Assembly: GCA_963744255.1 (NCBI GenBank)
Contig: CAVUSZ010000015.1
Coordinates: 87,854-151,853, forward strand
Direction of reading: 5' to 3'
Source of the DNA: DATEDA01 sp963744255
GTDB taxonomy: Bacteria > Pseudomonadota > Gammaproteobacteria > Burkholderiales > SG8-39
Length of the DNA: 64,000 nucleotides
Part shown: piece by piece, positions 1-6,783 of the stretch
Numbering within the stretch: the first letter of the stretch is position 1
Layout: each line of letters opens with the position of its first letter
Made by a program: the position numbers and the translations under genes
Notes under the pieces: model-generated
The model's database searches: none
What the model was told of the DNA's origin: nothing
The model's input: the letters and a program-made list of their open reading frames with translations, nothing else

Positions 1-1034
1 GCATCCTGCTTGTTCGTAACGTCCCAGAGCGCCACGTAGTGGTCGAGGTCGAAGCCGGGGCTCGCGATCGCCTCCGGTTCGAACAGCCAGTCGTACGTGA
101 TGCGTACGCTCTCCGGTCCGGTCGGGACCATCATGTGGGCGTTGACGTAGTCCGGCTGCACGTTCAGGAACAGCCCCGGCGGCAGCATCGCCGGCACGTA
201 GAGCGTGGCGCGCTCCGCGTCGTTCAGCCGCCGAAACGGCGGGATCTTGGCGGTTCCGTCGAGCGTGAGCGTCTGCGCGTCCGGCTTGTACTCGGGTTTC
301 GTCTCCGGCAGCGCGCAGCCGCGCTCGTCGCGCTGCAGGCCCCATGCCCCCGCTTCGCGGTACGCGGTGACGATGCGGCAGAGCTCCGGGTGCACCGGCG
401 GGCAGTGGAAGCATTCCGAGAAGTTCTCGCACAGGAGCTTCCAGTTGGCGTGCACGTCGGCCACGATGCGCCTGCCGATGCGCAGGCCCGCGAAGCCGTA
501 GCGCTCGAAGCGCGCCGGGAGCCCGCCGAGCGATTCCGCGAGCGGCCGCACCTTGCGGCCGGCGAGGTTCACGAACACGAAGCCGCCCCAGCTGTCGGCC
601 GCGACCGCGAACAGCGGAAACTTCTCGAACGCGAAGTCCGGCGTCGCCATCCGCCGCGGCGTGGCGATCAGCCGGCCGTCGAGATCGTAGGTGAAGGCGT
701 GATACGGGCAGACGATGCGCTGCCGAGCGAACGAGCCTTGCGGCGACGTGCAGAGGATCGAGCCGCGATGGCGGCAGGTGTTGTGGAAGGCGCGCAGGCC
801 GCCGTCCCCGGCGCGCACGACGAAGATCGACTGCGTGCCGATCTCGACGACGCGGTAGTCGCCGGCCGCGGGGATCTCCTCCTCGCGCGCGACCGCGATC
901 CACCGCGCATACCAGAATGTCTCGAGCTCGCGCTCATAGTGGCCGGGATCGTGGAACCAGGTTGCCGGGAGCCCGGCTTCGAGCCGCTTCAGTGGCTCGC
1001 GTGTCGGTTCAGGTCTGCGACCGGCGCGTTTCAC
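1..1034 (-). CDS. Rieske 2Fe-2S aromatic-ring oxygenase, large subunit (3' end cut by window)
   Basis: Reading from the GTG at 1034 gives a Rieske-type oxygenase alpha subunit that runs off the left edge, about 344 residues. The cluster-binding motif is visible as CRHRG (Cys87, His89) and CPYHAF (Cys109, His112). Further on, the stretch WKLLCENFSECFHCPPVHP carries the Asn/Glu and His residues typical of the mononuclear-iron site. Such enzymes use electrons from a reductase to hydroxylate or demethylate aromatic or quaternary-amine substrates. Spacing and the ENFSECFHC motif resemble the choline/carnitine/stachydrine-type monooxygenases more than the vanillate-demethylase type at 42.7 kb. GTG is the only good start because an in-frame TGA lies just upstream. 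No reductase partner is next to it inside the window, so the substrate is unknown. Confidence 0.85.
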   Translation of the reverse strand, partial: MKRAGRRPEPTREPLKRLEAGLPATWFHDPGHYERELETFWYARWIAVAREEEIPAAGDYRVVEIGTQSIFVVRAGDGGLRAFHNTCRHRGSILCTSPQGSFARQRIVCPYHAFTYDLDGRLIATPRRMATPDFAFEKFPLFAVAADSWGGFVFVNLAGRKVRPLAESLGGLPARFERYGFAGLRIGRRIVADVHANWKLLCENFSECFHCPPVHPELCRIVTAYREAGAWGLQRDERGCALPETKPEYKPDAQTLTLDGTAKIPPFRRLNDAERATLYVPAMLPPGLFLNVQPDYVNAHMMVPTGPESVRITYDWLFEPEAIASPGFDLDHYVALWDVTNKQD

Positions 1035-1052
1035 GCGGTCGAGTGTAGCCGA

Positions 1053-1268
1053 TCACCCTGCGCCGACGTCCTCCGCGCTGCGATCCTTCGGCCGCGGGTC
1101 GAGCGTGGGCTCGTCGAACGTACCGGGTGTCAGCTCGAAGCGCTCGCGGACGAATGCGGGAATCTCGTGCACGCCGACCAGCCGGCCGCTCTGATCGGCC
1201 GATGCCTCGAGCGGCGGGATGGCCGTCGTCGAGAGGACGAGCAGGCTGTGGAGGAGGTACTGTCCCAT
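1053..1268 (-). CDS. Small hypothetical protein, doubtful
   Basis: A 71-codon frame with an ATG start but no convincing ribosome-binding site. Its start is leucine-rich (MGQYLLHSLLVL) and could be a weak export signal. The one point in its favour is a short match, EPTLDPRPKDR, to EPTLDLDMKDR in the small secreted protein just upstream (1333-1530). That suggests either a decayed tandem duplicate or a chance match. It is oriented with the Rieske gene and ends 18 nt before that gene's start. No function can be assigned. Confidence 0.3.
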   Translation of the reverse strand: MGQYLLHSLLVLSTTAIPPLEASADQSGRLVGVHEIPAFVRERFELTPGTFDEPTLDPRPKDRSAEDVGAG

Positions 1269-1332
1269 GACAAACCGCCGGTCTCGCGCTGCCGGAGCGG
1301 GGAGTCCGCGCCGGCAGCGCGATTAGCGCGCG

Positions 1333-1530
1333 TTACGGGTTGAACGGGGCGAACTCTTCGCGCTCGGTGAAGCGAACGCCCGCGGCCTGCGTGTCGGCCT
1401 GGTAGGAGGTCGCTTCGGGCGCGTTCAGCATCCCGCGGTCCTTCATGTCGAGGTCGAGCGTGGGCTCGGCGACGGCGGCGGTGGCGGCGAAGCCGAGGGT
1501 GACGGCAAGTGCGATCAGGTTGCGTTTCAT
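1333..1530 (-). CDS. Small exported protein of unknown function
   Basis: A 65-residue protein with a clear Sec signal peptide: basic start MKRN, hydrophobic core LIALAVTLGFAATAA and an AVA cleavage site before EPTLD. The mature part would be only about 44 residues, acidic, ending in EEFAPFNP, with no cysteines. A GAAAGGA-like ribosome-binding site (read on the minus strand) lies about 7 nt before the ATG. Small exported proteins of this kind are common in Burkholderiales. I do not recognise the family, and the only relation seen is the EPTLD...KDR motif shared with the doubtful frame at 1053-1268. Confidence 0.6.
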   Translation of the reverse strand: MKRNLIALAVTLGFAATAAVAEPTLDLDMKDRGMLNAPEATSYQADTQAAGVRFTEREEFAPFNP

Positions 1531-2107
1531 CGGTCGGTCCTTTCAAAAAAGTTGAGTGGGTGGGTTTGTTGCACCAGCGACGCCAGTATCGGCAAGTGGG
1601 GGGCGTCGAGGAATCAGGCCGTCTCCCTAGTGCCTAGGGCTGAGGGCGCGCGGCGAATGCCGCGACTCGCTCTGGCGCCCGGCATGCTGCATCGCTTCAG
1701 CCACGGCAATGGAACTAGGCCGGTTGGCCAACCGTGCGCGTTTGCCTTGACGCGGGCGACGAGTTCGTGGCGATCCGCTGACGCCAACTTGTGCCGGAAG
1801 CGTCGCGGCGCCGTCGCCGCGCCGCGCCGGCGCGCGCGGCGGAAACCGTCTACTAGTGCCTCCGCAACACGCTCTGAATCAATGGTTTGTCGGCCGGTGC
1901 GGCAGGCTCCTCGTTATCTGTCGTGACGCGGTTCGCGCTGCCCCGGGACCTTCGGTATCGTTCTTGCTAGCTTCGGGGTGTCCGCGGTTGGGGCAGGAGA
2001 ACGGGCACCGTGATATGACCGGTGCGGCGCCTGCCCCCCGCGCGACACCCGTTTGTGCGTGGCCCGCGCGTGCACCGCGCGGAATGAGCAGAACCCGCTC
2101 CAGAGAA
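1531..2107. other. Long non-coding stretch with CTAG-containing repeats
   Basis: About 577 bases with no credible gene on either strand. It separates the divergent small exported protein and the unknown protein at 2108. It contains a perfect 6-bp inverted repeat with a 3-nt spacer (CCCTAG-TGC-CTAGGG, 1625-1639). A second copy of the 9-mer CTAGTGCCT (1627-1635) lies at 1853-1861, and a GCTAGC is near 1968. CTAG is usually scarce in GC-rich bacterial DNA, so several copies in one non-coding stretch may mark binding sites or an undetected RNA. No clear promoter or terminator was seen. Confidence 0.5.
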
Positions 2108-2818
2108 ATGGCGACTTCATCCTTGGTCTCGTCCCTCGGTTTCCGCCGTGCGAAGCTCGACCCGAACGCCGACGGCGGCGCGATGACCGACGACGACTAC
2201 ATTTCCTGGGGCAAGACCTCGAACAGCGGCGAGCTGTCCGCGGGCGAGCCGAACCCGCTCTTCCGGCTGCTGGAGGAAGAGGAGGGGCTCGACTCGCTGG
2301 TCGACGTGCCGTTCGGCCTCAAGCACCTGAAGGACCTGCACGTCGTGATGCGCCACTCGGTCGCGGTCGCCGGCGACCGGCGCGAGGACCTCACCCGCCA
2401 CCCGCTCTTCCACCCGGCGTTCGCCGCTTTCACGCTCGGCTTCGCGGTCGGGCTCGCGCAGGCGCATCGCGCGAAGCACATGGGCTTCCGCGCGAGCATG
2501 GCGCGGCTCTCCAAGCGCCAGCTCGAGCTCTGCGATCAGTGGGGGGCGGAGGTCACGACCTACTACCTCGCCGCGGTCGACTCCGACGGCATCTTCGGCA
2601 AGGATTCCGACGTCGACCTGTACGGCATCTCGGACCGGTGGCGGCTGCTCTCGGACGAGCGCCGGCTCGACGGCTTCGAGCGCCTCACGGAGTGCATGGA
2701 GTCGGGCAAGCGCGCGGCGCACCGCTGGTTCGAGGACGACACCTGCGACGTGCCGCCGTACTTCCTCGACGCGCTCGCGAACTTCGTCGACGCGCATCCG
2801 AACCGCGCCTTCGAATAG
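2108..2818 (+). CDS. Conserved-looking hypothetical protein
   Basis: A 236-residue soluble acidic protein if the ATG at 2108 is used; a second in-frame ATG at 2183 gives a 211-residue form starting MTDDDYISWG. Neither has a strong ribosome-binding site, so the start is open. It is rich in Asp/Glu, with no signal peptide, membrane segment or recognisable cofactor motif. A segment around FAAFTLGFAVGLAQAHRAKH is amphipathic or hydrophobic. I do not recognise the family. It converges on the gene ending at 2853 with only 34 nt between, so neighbours give no functional hint. Confidence 0.6.
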   Translation: MATSSLVSSLGFRRAKLDPNADGGAMTDDDYISWGKTSNSGELSAGEPNPLFRLLEEEEGLDSLVDVPFGLKHLKDLHVVMRHSVAVAGDRREDLTRHPLFHPAFAAFTLGFAVGLAQAHRAKHMGFRASMARLSKRQLELCDQWGAEVTTYYLAAVDSDGIFGKDSDVDLYGISDRWRLLSDERRLDGFERLTECMESGKRAAHRWFEDDTCDVPPYFLDALANFVDAHPNRAFE

Positions 2819-2852
2819 CCGCCCGCTGCCCCCTCGACCGGGGCAACCGGCG

Positions 2853-3173
2853 CTACGACAACCCGTACCCCCGCTCGTACAGCACCCAGCGCCCGTCCGC
2901 GCTGCGGCGATAGTGGCGCTCGTCGCGCAGCGCGACGAGATGGATGCGCCAGTCGCGCGCGGGCTCGCGCGCGGCGAGCCGCTCGGCGTCGCGTACGGTC
3001 CACACATCCTCGAGCGCGAAGCATTCCGCCTCGTATACCGGCACGCCGTCGCAGGTGAGCGCGGCATAGCCGACGCCCACCGCGAGCCGGGCGTCGGGCG
3101 CGAGCAGGTCGTCGGAGCGCTGGCCGAGGAGGGTGCTGGCGGTGGCGCGCAGGGTGTCGTGGAGGAGTGACAT
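2853..3173 (-). CDS. Small hypothetical protein
   Basis: A 106-residue soluble protein from ATG at 3173 (MSLLHDTLR). The ribosome-binding site is weak. The frame stays open far upstream, but this start fits because everything beyond it overlaps the oppositely oriented gene at 3276. The sequence has a DARLAVGVGYAAL core and an aromatic C-terminus (RWVLYERGYGLS). No known domain was recognised. It is divergent from the SLOG gene with about 100 nt between, which probably holds promoters for both. Confidence 0.55.
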   Translation of the reverse strand: MSLLHDTLRATASTLLGQRSDDLLAPDARLAVGVGYAALTCDGVPVYEAECFALEDVWTVRDAERLAAREPARDWRIHLVALRDERHYRRSADGRWVLYERGYGLS

Positions 3174-3275
3174 GGGGAATGTGTCGTCGGGGGCGATGAA
3201 GCTTACGGGTGCGTCATGACAGGCGCATGAAGCACGCCGGTCGCGACGCCTTTGGGGTAGAGTCCGGCCGGCCCG

Positions 3276-3914
3276 ATGAGTTCCCGACTGCTTCTCGATC
3301 GTGACGGCGGCGTGCTCCGCCACGCGAGCCTCGGCCGGTTCGACCCCGAGGCGCGCGTATGGCGCCCGGACGCGGCGGCCGGCACGCCGATTGCCCTCCG
3401 CGATGCGGTGCGCTGGCTTCAGCGCGAGAGCGGCCGCCCGTGCCGTCCGCCGATCGGCGTGATCGGCGCGCGCGAAGCGAGCGAAGCGCAGTTCGCCAAC
3501 GCGCTCGCGCTCGGGCGCGGACTCGCCGACCTGGGCTTGGTCGTGCTTTGCGGCGGTCTCGCCGGCGTGATGACCGCGGTGTCGAAGGGTGCGGCCGAAG
3601 CCGGCGGCACCGTCGTCGGCATGCTGCCCGACGGCGACTGGCGCACCGCGAACCCGTGGGTGACGATCCCGATCGCGACCGGCATCGGCGTGGCGCGGAA
3701 CGCGCTGATCGCCCGCGCCGCGCTGATGCTCGTCGCCATCGGCGGCGGGTACGGCACGATCTCGGAGATGGCGTTCGGCCTGCAGTTCGGCAAGCCGGTG
3801 CTCGTCATCGGCGGCGCCGCGCCGGTCGCCGGCGTCGAGCCGATGGCGAGCGCCGACGCGGCGCTCGATCGCGTCGCGCGCGTCGTGCTCGAGCTGCCTT
3901 CGAAGGAAGCGTGA
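3276..3914 (+). CDS. TIGR00725/SLOG-type (LOG-like Rossmann) protein
   Basis: A 212-residue protein of the SLOG superfamily that includes the lysine-decarboxylase-like LOG proteins. Key features are a Rossmann start IGVIGAREAS, the motif GGLAGVMTAVSKGAAEAGG (about residues 88-107) and the phosphate-binding loop GGGYGTISE (about 152-160), equivalent to the PGGxGT loop of LOG proteins. Members bind nucleotides or molybdenum cofactor; the substrate of this one is unknown. An extra N-terminal segment of about 60 residues precedes the core. It is followed after 10 nt by the Nudix gene, so the pair is probably co-transcribed and may handle nucleotide-like metabolites. Confidence 0.75.
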   Translation: MSSRLLLDRDGGVLRHASLGRFDPEARVWRPDAAAGTPIALRDAVRWLQRESGRPCRPPIGVIGAREASEAQFANALALGRGLADLGLVVLCGGLAGVMTAVSKGAAEAGGTVVGMLPDGDWRTANPWVTIPIATGIGVARNALIARAALMLVAIGGGYGTISEMAFGLQFGKPVLVIGGAAPVAGVEPMASADAALDRVARVVLELPSKEA

Positions 3915-3924
3915 GGGCAGTCCA

Positions 3925-4737
3925 ATGAGCCGGGTGCCGCCGCCGGCGTGGCTCACGCAGGCGCTCGCGGTCGACTACGATTCGTTTCTGCCGCTGCGCG
4001 CCGCGGAACGCCGCTTCGGCTGGGTGCGGCCGGAGTTCGCTGCCGTGCTCGCGCGCTTTCCCGACGTCTTCGTGTGCGAGCCCCAGCGGGTGTCGCTCGC
4101 CGACGCGCTCGCAACTCCCGCGGCGCGGACCGAGGCGCTGACGCGCGTCGCGGCGCGGCTCCGCGACGAGGGGCTCGTCACCGGCTGGCGCGACGAGCCT
4201 TACGAGATCTACGCCGAGGCGAGCGGCGAGCCGCTCGCGCGGATAGAGCGCGCGGCGGTGAAGCGGTTCGGCATCCGCGGGCGCGCGGTGCACCTGAACG
4301 GCATCGTCGAGACCGAGCACGGTCCGGCGATGTGGGTCGCCCGCCGCAGCGCGGCGAAGAGCGTCGACCCGGGCAAGCTCGACAACCTCGTCGGCGGCGG
4401 CGTGGCGGCCGGCCTCGACGCCTGGCAGACGCTGCTGAAGGAGTGCCGCGAGGAGGCAGGGCTGCCATTCGAGCTCACCCGTCACGCGCGGCCGCGCGAT
4501 GCGCTCGCGTTCGACTACGTGGTCGCGGACGGCCTCGATGCCAACGAGGTCGAGGCGTTCGACCTCGTGCTCGCGCCCGGCTTCGCGCCCCGGAACGAGG
4601 ACGGCGAGGTGGCCGGCTTCGAGCTCCTCCCCTTCGACGCCGTTCGCGCGCGGCTCGAGGCGCCGCACCTTTTCACCGTCGACGCCGCGCTCGTCGCCTG
4701 GAGCTGCCTGCAACGGTGGGAGGGGACCTCTGGGTAG
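3925..4737 (+). CDS. Nudix hydrolase with DUF4743-like N-terminal domain
   Basis: A 270-residue protein with an N-terminal DUF4743-type region and a C-terminal Nudix domain, the layout of bacterial proteins related to the Nudix half of yeast Tnr3 (oxidised thiamine diphosphate clean-up). The Nudix box is at GGGVAAGLDAWQTLLKECREEAG (about residues 154-176). The metal-binding KECREEAG part is intact. The Glu usually found just after GVAAG is replaced by Leu, and the Arg of REuxEE is Lys. Activity is therefore likely but not certain. It sits 10 nt downstream of the SLOG gene and probably shares its transcript. Confidence 0.75.
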   Translation: MSRVPPPAWLTQALAVDYDSFLPLRAAERRFGWVRPEFAAVLARFPDVFVCEPQRVSLADALATPAARTEALTRVAARLRDEGLVTGWRDEPYEIYAEASGEPLARIERAAVKRFGIRGRAVHLNGIVETEHGPAMWVARRSAAKSVDPGKLDNLVGGGVAAGLDAWQTLLKECREEAGLPFELTRHARPRDALAFDYVVADGLDANEVEAFDLVLAPGFAPRNEDGEVAGFELLPFDAVRARLEAPHLFTVDAALVAWSCLQRWEGTSG

Positions 4738-4746
4738 GCCCGCGAC

Positions 4747-4765
4747 GATTGTCAAAGATTGTCAA
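4747..4765. repeat. Two direct copies of GATTGTCAA, 10 nt apart
   Basis: The 9-mer GATTGTCAA occurs at 4747-4755 and 4757-4765, that is, with a period of one helical turn. It lies just after the Nudix stop codon and about 190 nt before the histidine-kinase start, in an otherwise gene-free spacer. Direct repeats at 10-11 nt spacing are typical of response-regulator binding sites. This could be an operator for the kinase operon, but no experiment or homologous site supports it. Confidence 0.4.
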
Positions 4766-4950
4766 TCCCGGGCGGCCGGGAAACGGCCCGCGCCCCGGTA
4801 CCAAGTTGTACCTGCGCGGGGCAGTGGCCGGTGGCATATACTTTGCGGCCTCCTGAACCCGCGGATTCACGTGCCGATTCTGAAACTTAGCTCCCCCCCA
4901 CCTGCCTCCCCCCGGCGCCGGTCCGGTCGCACCGAGCCGAGGCGCGGCGC

Positions 4951-6780
4951 ATGAGCGTCCAGGTCGGGACCTGGGCCGCCGTCGGAAGGCCGCTCCGCTA
5001 CGCGGCGATCGCCACCCTGGCGATCCTGCTTTTCGGCGGCTGGGGCTACCTCTACGTCAAGGCGCGCGCGATCGACCTCACCGCGGCGACCGACGTGCTC
5101 GCCTCCCTCCGCGAGCTGAAGGAGGTCGACGGCCGCTGGAACGATTGGCTGATCGGGACGCGGCTCGCGGCCCGGGCCGACGATGGCGCGGCGCGGCGTT
5201 CGTCGGTCGACCCGACCAGGCTGCCACGGATCCATGCCCTGCTCGCACTGAAGGGCCACGACCTCGACAATCCGCTGCCGCCGGCGACGCTCCTCGGCTT
5301 GAAGGAGGCGTTTGCGGCGAAGTCGCAGGCGGTCGACGGGTTCGCCACTGCGAGCGCGGCTTACACGCAGTCGTTCGACGAGCTGAGGCGAATGCTTGAA
5401 GCGTTTGCTGCGAACGCGCGCGAGCGCGCGTCGGGGATCGCGCCGGGTGTCGCGCGCGACGCCGAGCGGGTGCACGAGGCGGTGCTCGGCTACGCGGCAC
5501 AGCCGTCCCCCGCCACCGCGAAGCGCGCAGAGGGTGCGATTGCGGACCTCGCTGCGGCGGAGGTCCCGGAGATCGCCCGCCCCGAGGTCGAGCGCGTCGT
5601 CACCGCGGCCCGGAAGGCGGTAGCCGACAAGGCGGCCGAGGACGCGCGCTTCCGCGACGCCTACTTCGCCTCGACCGGCCCGCGACTCGACACGGCGATG
5701 CGCGCGTTCGAGGGCGGCTTCGGCGACTCGCTCGCCAACGCCGAGCGCTTCCGCATGTACCTCCTCGTGTACTCGGGCTTCCTGCTGCTGCTCGCGGCCT
5801 GGCTCGCCTGGCGGCTCACCGCGAACTATCGCGTGATCAGCGGCCTCAACCGCAAGCTCCGCGAGGCGAACGAGTTCCTCGAGCACCGCGTCGAGGAGCG
5901 CACCCGGGACCTCAAGAACGCGATGGCGCAGCTGAAGGAGCAGGAGACGCTGCTGATCCAGAGCGAGAAGATGTCCTCGCTCGGCCAGATGGTCGCCGGC
6001 GTCGCGCACGAGGTGAACACGCCGCTCGCCTACGTGAAGGCGAGCCTCGAGACGGTGAACGGGCGCATGCCGAAGGTCGCGCACGCGCTCGCCGCCGCGG
6101 AGAAGCTGATCGGGATGCTGCACTCCGACAAGGTGAGCGAGACGGAGCTCGCCGCGCAGTTCGCGACCGCGTCGCAGGCGCTCGCCGACGCGCATTCCGG
6201 CGGCACCTTCCCCGACGTCGATGCGCTGGTGAAGGACGGGCTCTACGGGATCGGGCAGATCGCCGAGCTCGTCACCAACCTGAAGAACTTCGCGCGCCTC
6301 GACCGCAGCAAGGTCGCCGAGTTCGACCTGAACGAGGGGCTGGCCTCGGCGCTGACGATCGCGAAGAACCAGCTCAAGAAGCGCACCGTCAGGCAGGTGC
6401 TCGGCCAGATCCCGAAGGTGCCGTGCGCGCCGTCGCAGATGAACCAGGTGTTCCTGAACCTGCTCACCAACGCCGCGCAGGCGACGCCCGAGGAGGGCGG
6501 GGTGATCACCTTGCGTACCTTCCAGCCGGACCCGGGCCGGGTCGCGGTCGAGATCACCGACAACGGCCACGGCATCCCCGCGGACGTGCTGCCCAAGATC
6601 TTCGACCCCTTCTTCACCACCAAGGAGGTCGGCAAAGGCACCGGGCTCGGGCTCTCGATCACCTACAAGATCGTCGAGAGCCACGGCGGCCGGATCGACG
6701 TGACGTCGAAGGTCGGCGCCGGCACGAAGTTCACCGTCACGCTGCCGGTGAAGCCGGTGGCGGTCGCGGAAGCCGCCTGA
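4951..6780 (+). CDS. Membrane sensor histidine kinase
   Basis: A 609-residue kinase. The first membrane segment is at about residues 17-36 and the second at 269-288. The roughly 230-residue extracytoplasmic part between them looks all-helical (Ala/Glu/Arg-rich). A short coiled-coil linker (REANEFLEHRVEERTRDLK) leads to the H-box LGQMVAGVAHEVNTPLAY with phospho-acceptor His353. The ATPase domain shows the N-box (NLLTNAAQA), G1 (DNGHGI), F-box (FDPFFTTK) and G2 (GTGLGLS). It should autophosphorylate on His in response to an unknown periplasmic signal. The stop is only 3 nt before the next gene, whose two receiver domains make it the obvious phosphorylation partner. Confidence 0.93.
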   Translation: MSVQVGTWAAVGRPLRYAAIATLAILLFGGWGYLYVKARAIDLTAATDVLASLRELKEVDGRWNDWLIGTRLAARADDGAARRSSVDPTRLPRIHALLALKGHDLDNPLPPATLLGLKEAFAAKSQAVDGFATASAAYTQSFDELRRMLEAFAANARERASGIAPGVARDAERVHEAVLGYAAQPSPATAKRAEGAIADLAAAEVPEIARPEVERVVTAARKAVADKAAEDARFRDAYFASTGPRLDTAMRAFEGGFGDSLANAERFRMYLLVYSGFLLLLAAWLAWRLTANYRVISGLNRKLREANEFLEHRVEERTRDLKNAMAQLKEQETLLIQSEKMSSLGQMVAGVAHEVNTPLAYVKASLETVNGRMPKVAHALAAAEKLIGMLHSDKVSETELAAQFATASQALADAHSGGTFPDVDALVKDGLYGIGQIAELVTNLKNFARLDRSKVAEFDLNEGLASALTIAKNQLKKRTVRQVLGQIPKVPCAPSQMNQVFLNLLTNAAQATPEEGGVITLRTFQPDPGRVAVEITDNGHGIPADVLPKIFDPFFTTKEVGKGTGLGLSITYKIVESHGGRIDVTSKVGAGTKFTVTLPVKPVAVAEAA

Positions 6781-6783
6781 CGC

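Noticed and set aside
1741..1830. A minus-strand peptide FRHKLASADRHELVARV resembling the end of a LuxR-type helix
   Set aside because: Too short, no upstream coding frame and no start; probably chance.
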